Shown piece after piece: positions 34,551-46,300 of a stretch of 64,000 nt of DNA (the stretch's first letter is position 1; each line of letters starts with the position of its first letter). The DNA comes from Gliomastix tumulicola (taxonomy: Eukaryota; Ascomycota; Sordariomycetes; Hypocreales; Bionectriaceae). The stretch lies in NCBI GenBank assembly GCA_001599755.1, contig BCHX01000003.1, positions 3,445,289 through 3,509,288 of the forward strand. Direction: 5' to 3'. Both the position numbers and the translations under genes were made by a program. The notes beneath the pieces were generated by a model. The model saw only the letters and a list, made by a program, of their open reading frames with translations, was not told the origin of the DNA and did not search any database.

Positions 34551-36065
34551 TCACCCAGCCAAGGAGGCGAGGACATCATCCATACGCTGCCGCTTCTGCC
34601 GTTTGAGGCTCGGAGCTGTACCAGATTCAGCACGCTGGCGGGTGTCGACCTTGGCACTCCCTTCTGAGCCCGGTGCAACCTCCGCTGGCGTTGAGCCATG
34701 CACGATGCCAGGTCGTATAAATGTGAATCGTTTCGTGGCAAATAATCCTCTCCTGACGTACGCCAGTTTGGATGTTATCCCGCCCCTGCCACTGTGTCCA
34801 AGATAGAGGGAGGCCATTGGCTTCGAGGGAAGCACAAAAGGCCCAGCCACAGCCTGCGTCTCGTCAGATGCGCCGTACGCAGACAAGTCGCCATCCTGAG
34901 TGAGCTGGCCGATGAATGAATAGAGCCAGAAGGCCCATGCCTCAAACGTAATGCCATGGCAGGCACGAGCCTCAAGGGTCATGGCACCGTCCGTATTCCA
35001 CGAGTAGCCGGACACCTTGGCAGTGTCGGTCAGATAGTCGATGAGCTTGGGAGCCTGGTTGTTGTCAACAAACTTGACGGCACAGCGTGAGTCGCTGCAT
35101 AGTGACAGGAGATCGGAATCAATACTCCTAGCCAGTTCACGGGTCCTGTTTGCGCGAGTCTCATCGAATGGTGCGAAGAGCATCAGGTAGTGAAGTAACG
35201 AGTCTTCGGTGCCCGGCTGGGGATCTGTGAACTCCCATCGGTGCTTCAGAGCATGGTCGTAGGGCGATGTCCAATCATCCCTCGATCCCATTACATCGTA
35301 GAGCGCGAGGGAGGGGAACTTCGAAACCCATCGAAGAGACTCCTGTGTCGTCGACTGGTCACCCCATATCCGGAGAATCCTGAGGAGAGGGAAGGCGTCT
35401 TCCGTCTCTGTCCAGCCCCGGATTAAACGGTCGGTGACCTCAGGAAAGTTCGATCCCATTTCATCAGCCGGCTGAATTATCTCCAAGACACCGAGATTCT
35501 TTATGTCGGTCAAGCATAGCAGATCACTCGTTGAGAAGGTGCAGCCTCCGCTGAGGACGAGGTGAGTGATGAAATCAATGGGGAAGCTTGTCAGAGGCTG
35601 CGTGTACGCCTTCAGGTCGTAGCCGGGCTTGCAGATGTGCTGGCGGAAACGGTACAAGCCCAGGGTCTTGTCCTCGTCCTCGGCGAGCAAGAACTTGGAG
35701 AAGTGCTTCCATGCGTGTAGACATACACCCCTGTGATCGGAGGTTAGCCTCACGTGAGACCGGAAAGATCAATATCTGTCCCTGGGAGGAGCGCACCTTG
35801 CTTCTAGGAAGCGCCATATACGCCAAAGTAGCCGCGAGGGCATAGCCTCCATGTGCTGATCGGTGAGCTCGCCGACGTTACTGGCAAGAACGTTGGTGGC
35901 CATGTCGACCAGCGACCGGGGGCCACGGGCTCCTCGAGGCACAAATATGGGAAACGGCGTCGTGCGAGCCCAGTCCATATCACTGCTGCGCCCTCCACTC
36001 CGTCCGAAAAGGCCACGAGGGACCGTCCATTCCCGGAAGACCTGCCCCGAGGTCTGGTCAAACAT
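34551..36065 (-). CDS. Conserved fungal protein of unknown function
   Basis: Two exons on the minus strand: 36065-35797 and 35730-34551, 66-nt intron (GTGCGC, GCTAAC branch, ACAG); 482 residues. The start was set at MFDQTSGQVF, the most downstream plausible Met before conserved-looking sequence. A short segment (MEAMPSRLLWRIWRFLEAR) near residue 70-90 resembles the L-P-x-x-L-L-W pattern of an F-box-like helix, and the middle contains evenly spaced hydrophobic segments (FITHLVLSG, DIKNLGVLEI, FPLLRILRIWG) suggestive of leucine-rich repeats. The C-terminus is basic and disordered (LKRQKRQRMDD), compatible with a nuclear signal. I do not recognise a named family; F-box/LRR is only a guess. Confidence 0.75.
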
Positions 36066-36619
36066 GGCGGTAGGGGCGTGGGGAGTCGCAGAGAGCTCCC
36101 ATGGGGTAAATCGATGCTGGCTCGCAGGTGATGCCAGGAGAATAAACTGCGACCGGTCTGGCGAGTAGAGCCCGTCAGGGTCGGGATGTTGATCGCATGT
36201 GAGATGATTATGGCCAGCAGAGATATCTGGCGGTGTTGGGTTGAAATTAATAAGCACCAAGCGTAAGGCGAAGCGAAGGAAGGTGCTTCGGATTTTATGG
36301 TTCGCAACTTCCACGATCTGCATCCCAGTCTCAGATGGATGGGCCTTTAATGAGGGAACAGCATCACTTGTCAGAACAAAAACACCTTCTACCCAAAAAT
36401 TGAGCCATTTAACTTAGTTGAAGTAGTGGTATTTACTAATATATTTTATCATCGAAATAAGTACGAGATATATCCTCGCTTGCGCCAAAGCAAGAAACGC
36501 CGTGTGATATCGTGCCATCTGCAGCTCTCATTCTGAGGCCTTCTATAATCACAGTCCGCCCTCAGGTCGGGTATTTCCATCTTTTCCGCACTCGCCCCCG
36601 TCTTTCAATTTGTAGCATT
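36066..36619. promoter_or_regulatory. Upstream region of the conserved unknown gene
   Basis: 554 bp between this gene's start and the SCOT stop. The part at 36400-36480 is clearly A/T-rich. No gene seen. Confidence 0.5.
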
Positions 36620-38303
36620 TTACAGCATGGGCTTCAGGTCGTCGGCGACCTTGAAGGGCGCCTCGGTCTTGGACTTGACCTCCTCGACCGTCACGCCGTC
36701 GGCAATCTCGATGAGCGTCAGGCCGTTGGCGAAGTCGACATCGAACACGCACTATGTTTAGAGCATCCGTTAGCCAGTGTCGATTTGAGCCTCTGATGTG
36801 GGAAAACTTACCAGCTCAGTGATGATCCTTGACACGCAGGCGCGGCCAGTAAGAGGGAATGCGCACTGCTTGACAATCTTGGGGTTGCCCTTCTTGTCCG
36901 TGTGCTCCATCGTCACCACGACCTTGGTAGCACTGGGGTTGCTGACAAGGTCCATGGCACCGCCGAAGCCCTTGACCTTGCCGGGAAGCATCCAGTTGGC
37001 CAGGTCACCTCCGGCGCTGACCTGCATGGCACCGAGGATGGTGAGGTTGATGCGGCCGCTGCGGATCATGCCGAAGCTCTCCTCGCTGCCGAACACAGCG
37101 GCGCCGGGCTTGAGGGTGACGGTCTCCTTGCCGGCGTTGATGAGATCAGCGTCCTCGAGACCCTTCTTGGGGTAGGGGCCGAGGCCGAGGATACCGTTCT
37201 CGGACTGCAGCTGGACCTCGACCTCGGGGCCGACGAAGGTGGGGGCGAGCATGGGCATGCCGATGCCCAGGTTGGCGTACATGCCGTTCTTGAACTCCTT
37301 GGCGGCGCGCTTGACGATGCGCTCGCGCTTCGCAGCCGTCTCGCCCGTGCCGAGGGCGGCCTTGGCGTCGGCGTCGTTCTCGTCCTTGGCCCAGGTGTAC
37401 TTCTCGATGCTCTTCTCGCTGGTGCTCTGGATGACGCGCTTGACGTAGATGCCCGGCAGGTGGACGGCCTCCGGGGCGATCTCGCCGGGCTCAACGATGT
37501 GCTCGGCCTCGACAATGGTCATCTTGGCGTTGCGGCCCATGGCACCGTTGAAGTTGTTGGCGGCGAGGCGGAACTGGCAGTTGCCGAGCTTGTCGGCCTT
37601 GTAGGCCTTGACGAAGGCGTAGTCGCCCTCGATGCTGTTCTCGAGCAGGTACGACTTGCCGTTGAACACCTTGACGTCCTTGGGGTACGAGTACTGGTCG
37701 GGGCTGCCGTCGGGCTTGTTCTTGAGCGGCAGGTCACCAGTCTGGACGACAGTGCCGAAGGCGGCGGGCGTGTAGAAGGCCGGGATGCCCTTGCCACCGG
37801 CTGCGCATCTCTCGGCGAGCGTGCCCTGCGGCGTGAGCTCCAGCTCGACCTCGCCGGTCAGGTACATCTTCTCAAAGGTCTTGTTCTCGCCGATGTAGCT
37901 GGCGACCATCTTCTTGATCTGCTTCGTCTTGAGGAGCTTGCCGAGGCCAGAGGTGTCGGTGCCGGCGTTGTTGGAGACGGCCGTGATGCCCGTGATGTCG
38001 GGCTTGCTGATGATCTCGTCGATGAGGGTGTCGGGCACACCGCAGAGGCCGAAGCCACCGCACAGGAGCGTGCTGTTGGGCTTCATGTCCTTCAGGGCCT
38101 CGGCGGCGGAGGGGTAGACCTTGTTGATCTCGGCGCGGCGGAGGGTGGCCGAGAAGGACCTCGTGAAGACGGTGGAGGGCTGTTCACATGCGTCAGCTTG
38201 TCGCGTATTGCTTCCGTGTTCGGGGCGCATCAATGCGACTCACGTTGGTCCCATGGCGGGCAATGGCCCGTAGGGTCTTCATGCGAATAGCTGTGGTAGG
38301 CAT
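36620..38303 (-). CDS. Succinyl-CoA:3-ketoacid CoA-transferase, mitochondrial
   Basis: Three exons on the minus strand: 38303-38244, 38179-36812, 36751-36620; introns of 64 and 60 nt; 519 residues, the usual length. The N-terminus (MPTTAIRMKTLRAIARHG, later FTRSFSATLRRAEINK) is Arg/Ser-rich with no acidic residues, typical of a mitochondrial presequence. The alpha-like half has CGGFGLCGVPDTLI, NNAGTDTSGLG and NFNGAMGRNAK. The beta-like half has the active-site Glu347 in QSENGILGLGP and GMYANLGIGMP. The enzyme moves CoA from succinyl-CoA to a 3-oxoacid such as acetoacetate through a glutamyl-CoA intermediate. In fungi it probably serves use of short acids; the exact acceptor cannot be read from sequence. 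It is divergent from UTP22. Confidence 0.95.
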
Positions 38304-39632
38304 TGCGACGAGGGGCAAGGTGATCAAGCACGTGGAGAGGACAAGGCCGGGCGATTGCGAAGGACGATATTCAAGAATATGTGCCCATCAATAAGAAAAG
38401 AAGGAAAAGAAAAGAAAGATCACAGAGACGTAGCAATGGCACGGCAGGGCGGGGGAGAAGCTATTTTCCAGGACAAGACGGGCGAGGCGACGCTGCTGGA
38501 CAACCGGGTAAGGAATCGGCATTGGCACTGGAGGTCACTCTGTATTTAATTATCCCGCGACTGGCCGATGTCGATCCGCCCAAACGGCCTCGAGTTCCGT
38601 TTCGGAGCTCCAAGCCGCCTGCTTCGACCGCCGAGTGTCCACTAAAGCCAGAGCCAGTCCATTGGTTCTGGGTTCGAGGTCATCAGCCTCTGTGGCTGCT
38701 TGTCATTCGTAGTGCTGTTCTGTTCACATCGGATCCGAAACGTCATCAGACGACCAGCAGACTGCCCGCACAGCAGTTGTCAATCGGAACCGGACCTCAC
38801 TATTCACAATTGAACCCAAGAAGCAATTGACTTCATTCCATTCCATGTTTCCGAAACAGAGGAGCTCTCCCTGTCAGCTCAATTGACCACCCATTCCGCA
38901 GCCGGCCATTTCTTTTAGACGCCCCTAACATCGGAGGGCAGAGCACTCGGTTCGGTAGCGCCTCAGAACCCCGGAAATTGGATAAGCTGTGTTCCGGGCG
39001 GTGAATGTGGAGAATGGCAGCGACTGTGGGGGAGAGCTTCAAGCAGTCGGTGGTGAATGTCCGGGACATTCTTCGGCTGGGGAGACAGTTCAAGGCATTG
39101 GCTGCTGCCGTTGCGCTCCGGGATTCACCGAGAGCTCCTTTTTCGGACTCGCGTCTGCCAGGCCAGGCGTCGGCTGTGTTTAAGTGCCTGATTCGGCAGC
39201 GTGGGCGTCAAGATATTTGTAGATGGGAGCTGTTGTTGCTTGAACGCTAGGAAGTTCGATTAGCCGGTCACGACGCCGGACCTCTTCAGTTCCGGTCAAT
39301 TCCACCTCACCCATGTCGCATTGCGTACAACTACGGTGGTCTAAAGGAAAATAGAAAGTCTGATTACATACGCACCTTTCTCTTTCTCTACCATTATACT
39401 TCTTTGTGTTCCTTGAAGCGAGAAGCGAATGGAAGGGTTGACATGTGAACATCTTGGAGTGGAGTAGATGGTGTAGGGTAGCAAAACGTGGGAGGGTTCT
39501 TATCTGTTCTTATCGCCCCGCAGCATAGGAAAAAAAATAAAAAATTACTGGAAGCACAAGTGACAGTGAGGACGAGACCAACATCTTGACTGAGGACACC
39601 AATTGAAGCCCTGGGACGCAGAAACCGCCATC
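38304..39632. promoter_or_regulatory. Shared upstream region of SCOT and UTP22
   Basis: About 1.3 kb between divergent starts. Open frames here are short and lack domain-like sequence. A-rich DNA lies at 39528-39545 just before the UTP22 leader. Confidence 0.5.
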
Positions 39633-42600
39633 ATGGAGTCGAGCTCAAAGCGGAGGAAGCTCGGTCATTCGGCTCCGGGTCTGTCGCACACGAATCTCGT
39701 CAACTTCAAGTCCGCCGACTCGACGCGCCTCTCGACTGCCAGCATCTTCACCCTCCAGACCGACGAGCTCCTCAAGAGCGCAAAGCTCGACTACACCAAG
39801 TCCTTTGCCGGCGTCGACAGTCAGCTGTTCCGCCTCAAGGAGATCATCCAATCCATAGAGCCCCATGGCCCTGTGTCCATCGCGAAAGCCACCTCGCAGC
39901 TCGAGAAGAAGCACAAAGTGTCTGTCCCGTACCCTGAGCCGCGGCCCGCGCAGGACTCGCCCTACAAGGTGTCGTTTGAGAAGCCGGCGCAGTGCAATGT
40001 CGTCGGGAGCTATGCTCTCAAGAGCATGGTGAAGAGCCAGGCGCGGTTCAATGCCGACTTTGTCGTCCAGATGCCCGCGTCCCTCTTCCAGGATAAGGAC
40101 TACCAGAACCTCAGGTACTTCTACCGACGGGCATACTACGTCGCTTATGTTGCGGCGCACCTCCGACAGGAACTGGGCGAGTCCATGGACATGAGCTACG
40201 AGTACCTCAATGGTAACAGGCTGCTGCCTGTCCTCGTTCTGCACCCGAAGTCTCGAGCAGATGCTGGCCCTAAGGATGGCGCGAACGGGAAATCGTCAGA
40301 GAAAGCCTCGCCACCGGAATGGTCCATCCGACTGATCCCATGTTGCACAGAGGACCTATTCCCTTCGGGAAAGCTTGGAACGACGTCAAACTCGAATCGG
40401 GCTGCTGGGACTGATGACAAGGGGACTGTCTCTACCCCGTTCTACAATAACACCCTCAAGGCCGAGGGCGCATTTATTCAGTATCTTCGTATCCTCACAT
40501 GGGCGAAGAACAACTGCTCTGTTTTCACAGATGCGTGTATACTGGGGGGGATCTGGCTCCAGCAACGCGGATTTGGAGGTGCCATTTCTCAGGGTGGTTT
40601 CGGGCACTTTGAATGGGCCATCGTCATTGCGTTACTCCTCCAGACTGGCGGCCGCAACGGACAACCCGCACTGTCGACATCGCTCAGCGCACATGAGCTG
40701 TTCAAAGCAACTGTACAGTTCCTCTCAGACAATGACTTCAACAAGAAACCGCTTGTTCTGGGGTCGGCGAAGGAGGACTTGGAAAACATCAAGGAGGCTG
40801 GTCCAGTCCTGTACCATGCGGCGGTCAAGCTCAACATCCTCCACAAGATGGCACCTTGGTCTGCGAGCTTGCTACAGTCGTATGCCAAGTCGACACTCGA
40901 GCTCCTTGCCAACGACGCGGTAGAGAAGTTTGGGCCAACTTTTATCGTCAAGTCCAATATCGTCTCGCAGATTTATGACGCCATCTTCCAGATTAATAGC
41001 CCCGACATGACCAAGTCATCGTCGCCGGACTCCCGCGGCGCCGTCTGGGACTTCAGCTCAGAAGTCTACAAGACACTGAAGAGGGCGTATGGAAACCGGG
41101 CCCAACTTGTCCATGTGCAGCAGCCTCCTGCCAAGGCATGGCCTCTCGGGGCACCACTGCCCAACGAGGCCAATCATGTTCTCATTGGGGTCATATTCGA
41201 CTTTGCGCAGATGTCCCGCCAGATGGAACATGGTCCTCCGGCGGAGGAGCAGCGGGATGCTGCCAAATTCCGTAACTTTTGGGGCGAGAAGTCTGAACTT
41301 CGTCGTTTTAAGGATGGGAGCATCTTGGAATGTCTGGAGTGGCGCGGTAACCAGCCGCACCAGATTTGCGAAGAGATCTCTCGTCACATCCTGAAGCGCC
41401 ATCTCAAGCTCACTCAAGATGAGATCACCCTTTATGGTCAGGGGTATTATGACGTCGTCTCGTTCTCAGCAGTGGACAAGGCCGCCTTTGACTCGGCGAA
41501 GCAGGCCTTCCAGACTCTGGAGCACGACATCCGAAACCTCGACGACCTTCCTCTGCAGATCAGGCAACTCTCGCCCGTGTCGCCCCTCGTCAGATACTCG
41601 TCAATCTACCCTCCCCTCATTGGAGCTCATACAGGCTCCATCCAGACCATGGACGTCAACCTTTTCTTCGAGGAGTCCAACAGGTGGCCAGAGAATCTCG
41701 TCGCCATCCAGGAGACAAAGATCGACTTCCTCCTTGATCTAGATAGGCGCCTCACAGGAGCCCACGAGAACATCCAAACGTATCTCGGCCGGGAGGACCA
41801 GCCTCTCGGACCAGAGAACTTGGCTTACCTGGACATCGTCTACGACACAGGCGCCGCCTTCCGCCTCCGCATCTTCTGCGACCTCGAGCAGACCCTCCTC
41901 ACGCGGCAGATCATCAACAAGACCCTCGAGCAACACGTCCGAGACAAAGCTGAGGAGGCACTCGTGCGCTTCCGCTGGCAGTCCGAGACGCTGCCGCTGC
42001 ATTCCCAGACCATTGCCACGTACTCGACGCGCTTCTTTGCCCTGTCGCAGACCACGCGGCTCGTCAAGCAGTGGTTCGCGGCGCAGAAGCTCTCGGGCCA
42101 CTTCTCCGAGGAGCTCATCGAGCTTCTCGTCCTGCACGTCTTCCTCAGCCCGTACCCGTGGCGGATCCCGTCCTCGGTCGCGACGGGCTTCCTCCGCACG
42201 CTGGACTTCCTCTCCCGCTGGGACTGGCGCGAGACGCCGCTCATCGTCGACTCGGCCGAGGAGCTCACCGCCGACGACCGGCTGTCCGTCCGCAAGACCC
42301 TCGAGTCCTGGCGAGTCCGCGATCCGCACCTGAACCGCACCGTCCTCATCGTCGCGACGTCGCACGACCGCTCCGGCCTCGCGTATACACGCACCGGCCC
42401 GTCCCGCCTCGTCGCCTCGCGCATGACGCTGCTCGCCAAGGCCGCTTGCAAGCTCGTCCGCGCCCAGGACCACCGTCTCGACGTGTCCACCCATCTCTTC
42501 ACGCCCTCCCTCGGCGACTACGACGTCCTCTTCCACCTGTCGCCCAAAGCCGCGCGCGCGGTCATGCGCGAGGCCGCCGTCGAACGCGGCGCCAACAGCC

Positions 42601-42998
42601 AGCGCACGCGCTACAAGAACCTCGACGGCGTCACCGGCAAGACGCCCCTCCCCGTACGCGCCGGCCCCGCGGGCCTCCTCGTCCGCAAGCTGCAGGCCAT
42701 GTACGATGACACGCTCATCTTCCTGCACGGCTCGCTCGACGCTATCGGCGGGGTCGAGGGCCGCAACACGGAGGAGGAGCACGAGAACGTCGTCGGCGCC
42801 ATCTGGAACCCGAGGCTGCAGAGGCAGAAGTTCCGCGCTGGGCTGCCGTATAACTTCAAGAGCGTGCCTAGCGAGGGGGGGGAAGAGGAGGAGGAGGAGG
42901 ATGTGGTGGAAGTGAACCGCGAGGCTGTCTTGCTTGAGATTGCCAGGATTGGCGGCGATCTGATCAAGAAGATTGAGGTCGTCGAGGATGACGAGTGA
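39633..42998 (+). CDS. UTP22: Utp22/Nrap U3 snoRNP/UTP-C subunit
   Basis: Single exon, 1121 residues, start ATG at 39633 in context GCCATCATGG; the 30 nt upstream stay open but hold no ATG. The protein begins with a basic motif (SSKRRKLGH). The Nrap domains follow: the first part contains VVGSYALKSMVKSQARFNAD, an inactive nucleotidyltransferase-like fold, then LLPVLVLHPKS, TDACILGGIWLQQRGFG, NFWGEKSELRRFKDGSILE, and LRTLDFLSRWDW near the C-terminal half. In yeast, Utp22 with Rrp7 and CK2 forms the UTP-C part of the small-subunit processome. The final residues are an acidic run (GGEEEEEEDVVE). Length agrees with the family (1100-1240). Third positions are heavily G/C in the second half. Confidence 0.96.
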   Translation: MESSSKRRKLGHSAPGLSHTNLVNFKSADSTRLSTASIFTLQTDELLKSAKLDYTKSFAGVDSQLFRLKEIIQSIEPHGPVSIAKATSQLEKKHKVSVPYPEPRPAQDSPYKVSFEKPAQCNVVGSYALKSMVKSQARFNADFVVQMPASLFQDKDYQNLRYFYRRAYYVAYVAAHLRQELGESMDMSYEYLNGNRLLPVLVLHPKSRADAGPKDGANGKSSEKASPPEWSIRLIPCCTEDLFPSGKLGTTSNSNRAAGTDDKGTVSTPFYNNTLKAEGAFIQYLRILTWAKNNCSVFTDACILGGIWLQQRGFGGAISQGGFGHFEWAIVIALLLQTGGRNGQPALSTSLSAHELFKATVQFLSDNDFNKKPLVLGSAKEDLENIKEAGPVLYHAAVKLNILHKMAPWSASLLQSYAKSTLELLANDAVEKFGPTFIVKSNIVSQIYDAIFQINSPDMTKSSSPDSRGAVWDFSSEVYKTLKRAYGNRAQLVHVQQPPAKAWPLGAPLPNEANHVLIGVIFDFAQMSRQMEHGPPAEEQRDAAKFRNFWGEKSELRRFKDGSILECLEWRGNQPHQICEEISRHILKRHLKLTQDEITLYGQGYYDVVSFSAVDKAAFDSAKQAFQTLEHDIRNLDDLPLQIRQLSPVSPLVRYSSIYPPLIGAHTGSIQTMDVNLFFEESNRWPENLVAIQETKIDFLLDLDRRLTGAHENIQTYLGREDQPLGPENLAYLDIVYDTGAAFRLRIFCDLEQTLLTRQIINKTLEQHVRDKAEEALVRFRWQSETLPLHSQTIATYSTRFFALSQTTRLVKQWFAAQKLSGHFSEELIELLVLHVFLSPYPWRIPSSVATGFLRTLDFLSRWDWRETPLIVDSAEELTADDRLSVRKTLESWRVRDPHLNRTVLIVATSHDRSGLAYTRTGPSRLVASRMTLLAKAACKLVRAQDHRLDVSTHLFTPSLGDYDVLFHLSPKAARAVMREAAVERGANSQRTRYKNLDGVTGKTPLPVRAGPAGLLVRKLQAMYDDTLIFLHGSLDAIGGVEGRNTEEEHENVVGAIWNPRLQRQKFRAGLPYNFKSVPSEGGEEEEEEDVVEVNREAVLLEIARIGGDLIKKIEVVEDDE

Positions 42999-43374
42999 TT
43001 CGGGTATATATATATATATATGCATGGCCCGCCTGCTAGTATTTAGCGACATGAACATGACTACCGTAAATAATACCCGTATCGCACATAGAAACATCTC
43101 ATGACGGCTGCTACCGATATTACACAAGTTGTCTGAAAATAGTTCAATGCTCTTTCGTCTGCCAGTACCTAGGTAGGTATGTACATAGATCTTTCCATAT
43201 CGCCTCGTAAAAAAAAGAACGCCATGCCGTGAACAGGGGAATGAGAACAATGCAAAAAAAAAAAAAAAAAGAGAGGCGTATATACAATGTGCCTCAGCCA
43301 TCCTGTTCCTCCTCTCTCTCCTGATTCCTCCAGTATCAAACGCTATTTTTCTGTTGTTGTCCTTTCCTTCATGT
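42999..43374. other. Convergent intergenic region
   Basis: 376 bp between UTP22 and POM152 stops. It contains a (TA)n run at about 43006-43021, the palindrome-like GTACCTAGGTAGGTATGTAC at 43165-43184 and an A-run at 43254-43271. No gene seen. Confidence 0.65.
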
Positions 43375-46300
43375 CTATGATCTCCTATCCTTCTTCTCAA
43401 CCTGCTGTGTCGAGAAGGAACAATACTTGTCCTTGATGGCCACCACCTCGTACGTGCCCTCCTGGCTCGCCTTGACGACCATCTTGTTGTCGTACGACGT
43501 CTCGTGCCTCGTCTCGAGCACGACACTGCGCTGGCCCTTCTTCGCGTTGGAGCTCCGCGTGTATGTGAACTCGAACGGCGGCGTGCCGCCAAACTCGAAG
43601 AGAATGTCCACCTCGCCGCCCTCGTGGATGTCCACGCGCGACTGTCTGCCTTGGCTGATGCGCACGCTAGGCAGGGGATGGATCGTCTTGGGGATGTTCA
43701 CGGCGGCACGGCACTCAGACGCCTTGTCGGACACGCTGTTGATGGTGAACTGGCCGGGCTTCTCGGCGACACGGCGGAAGTTGGTCGTCTGCGACTTGGC
43801 GCTCCAGCGGCCGTTGAAGTCGTACGTGATATCGAACGGCGGCGTGCCCGAGAGCGTGAAGGCGATGCGCTCGCCCACGCAGTAGTCCTCGCGCGTCTCG
43901 AGCGGGTAGATGGACGGGGCGTCGAAAAGCTGGACCTGGACCGAGGGCCCGTTCATCTCGTACTTCTGCTGGCAGCTGCGGGCGTCGCTGACTCGCCGTA
44001 TGCGGATCTGCTGTGTGCCGAGGCGGAGATGCTCGCGGGGGATGCGCATGCCATGGGACGTGGTATGGATAGCGGGGATAGAGTACGTCTGGGGAGCCGA
44101 GCCGGCCTGGTGCTTGACCTCGATCTCGACGTAGAAGGGGGCCACGCCCGTCAGCTTGATGGGGATCGTCTCTTCGTGCTCCTGCTCCTCGGCGCAGAAC
44201 TTGAAGGACTGGCCGGGCTTCGCAAACGTGGCTGAGGGCTTGGCGTTGACGCGCTGCTCGACGACGAGCTGTGTCGCACTGCTTCCCGTGTCGTAGAGAT
44301 TATCTGCCAACCCCGAGAACTTGTACGAATAGTGGCCGGGCTTGCTGGTGTCAACGGAGACGGCCGTCTTGCCCAGAGCAGCATCGAATTTGTTTCGCAT
44401 CAATGCCTGGGATCCCTGAAGAGGCTTGTGCCTGGTCTCATATTCAACATGGTAAGGCGGTGAACCTGGGGAAATGTTAGTCATACATACAACAACACAG
44501 CACGGTCGTCTAAAATGTGGCATAGCAAACTCACCCTTGAGGCTCAGCTCGAATCCGTCGATATCGCCCTCGCAAACATCTCGCTTGACAAATGCGCCAT
44601 CGGGACCCTGGGTGATGCTCTCCGATGGAACAAGAGAGAGTTGAGGACGGGGGAACCAGTCGACCTTGAACGTAGATGCCGCCGTATCAATGGTGCCGGG
44701 GCACTGCTTATCCGATACGTCAACGATTTCGTATATGCCACTGTTCCTCACAAGAAGGAAATCGTTGGGCCCGGAGACGTTCCGCTCAATGACAGCGTTA
44801 GATACGTTCGTGTTGCGGTATCCGACCTTCCAAGGACCCTCGCCCTGGAGGCGCAGCGGCAGGCGAACATGCGTGTTCTCAACAGCCATGACGCTGCGCT
44901 TCCGCTCAACCTGACCAAAGGCGGCACGTGGTCGCTGCAGGCGGACATTGATCTTGAACGAATCCTTGAGGAATATCCGGCAGCCTCGGGCGTCTTCCAC
45001 GCTGCTGAGAGCCATATTGTACTCGCCTCCCTTGCTGAGGGGGGCCGTCTTGATCTTGTGGCTTCGCTCGGGGATATCGTTGACGCGGTACGTCTTACGC
45101 TTGCCGTCGTGGACAATCTCCCACTCGAGGTTGAACGGAGGGTCGCCGTAGAAAAATACCTCCTGCTCAACCTCCTCATCGAGGCATGCGCTGATGGTAT
45201 TGGGACCGTTTTCGAAGAGAGCCGAGGCAGCGGGCTTGACTACTTGCTCTAGGATCTTATCCTGGCCAGTGACCGCCACGCCCTTGTACACAGCGTCGTC
45301 GATGGACTTGAAGACGTACTGGTAATTGCCAGATGCCTTGGGGATCAGCTCGAGCTGCGACCGCAGCCCGGACACATGGTGCTTGCTTGTCTCTTTGCGG
45401 TTTCCGTCCTTGTTGATAATATCGTAGTACACATCGAAAGGCGCTGTGCCGACAAAGTCGAGATCAACTCGGAGGCCAATCGAGTTTCCAGCACAGTTGT
45501 CTGTGATCTCCTCAGTGCGTAGCGACAAGTGAGGCTCCAGCGGGTTCAAGACTAAGCAGGAAGACGGCTCCTGGACCTGACCCTCGCACTGCCCACTTGT
45601 GACCGATTTGAGTGTGTACAGACCTGGCTGGGAAACTTGAGGCCGGTCCTTGGAGTTGCGTGCCGAGTAAGATCCCAAGGACATCTGATCGCCATGATCT
45701 CCGCCATTCGTCAAGGAGTCGATAGGCGAAAAGGCCCAGGTGATCTTATGCGAGGTATCGTCGACTGCGCCGGCCATGCTGAAGGCGACTGGCAGCTCAC
45801 CTGATTTGCCTTTGGCAATCTTCAGGGGGCTCCTTAGGTCGCACTTGGTCATATTAACCTTGGGCCGCTCTTTGACGGTGAATTGGTGCGAGAGCGATTT
45901 CACGCCGGCTCTGGTTGGATCGTCAAGCACCGACGGGTACTCAACAACATTTCCGAAGCCGTCGTGAACCTCGTTGACGGTGTACTCCCAGTCTCCAGAG
46001 ATGGTCATCGACTCATTGAGTCCCACGGTGATCTTGGAGGGACGGACCCAGGAGAAGTCGGGGGTTTCGCCTCCCACCAATGCAGAAGAGCCAACCAGAG
46101 GGGACTCAAAGCCATCTGGGCGCAGGCTCTGGATATGGAAGTCATGATGTTTGCCATTGATGGTCCGGTTGTAGACAATCTTGAGCGGCGGGGTACCGCT
46201 GACTTCCAGTGACAGGTCGGACAAATCGTGAATGCACCTCGATGATGCTTGGGTAGCTTCAATGCGAGCCTGCGGGCAGGGGACAACATACGTGTCCTTG

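Noticed and set aside
36902..38290. 462-codon open frame on the + strand opposite the SCOT gene
   Set aside because: It mirrors the G/C third-position bias of the minus-strand gene; composition is Leu/Val/Gly/Asp-rich without domains. The SCOT assignment is certain.
38667..38680. GGGTTCGAGGTC resembling a tRNA B box
   Set aside because: No matching A box or cloverleaf at the right distance.
42071..42709. 212-codon Arg/Pro-rich + strand frame inside UTP22
   Set aside because: Out-of-frame shadow of the G/C-rich UTP22 coding sequence.
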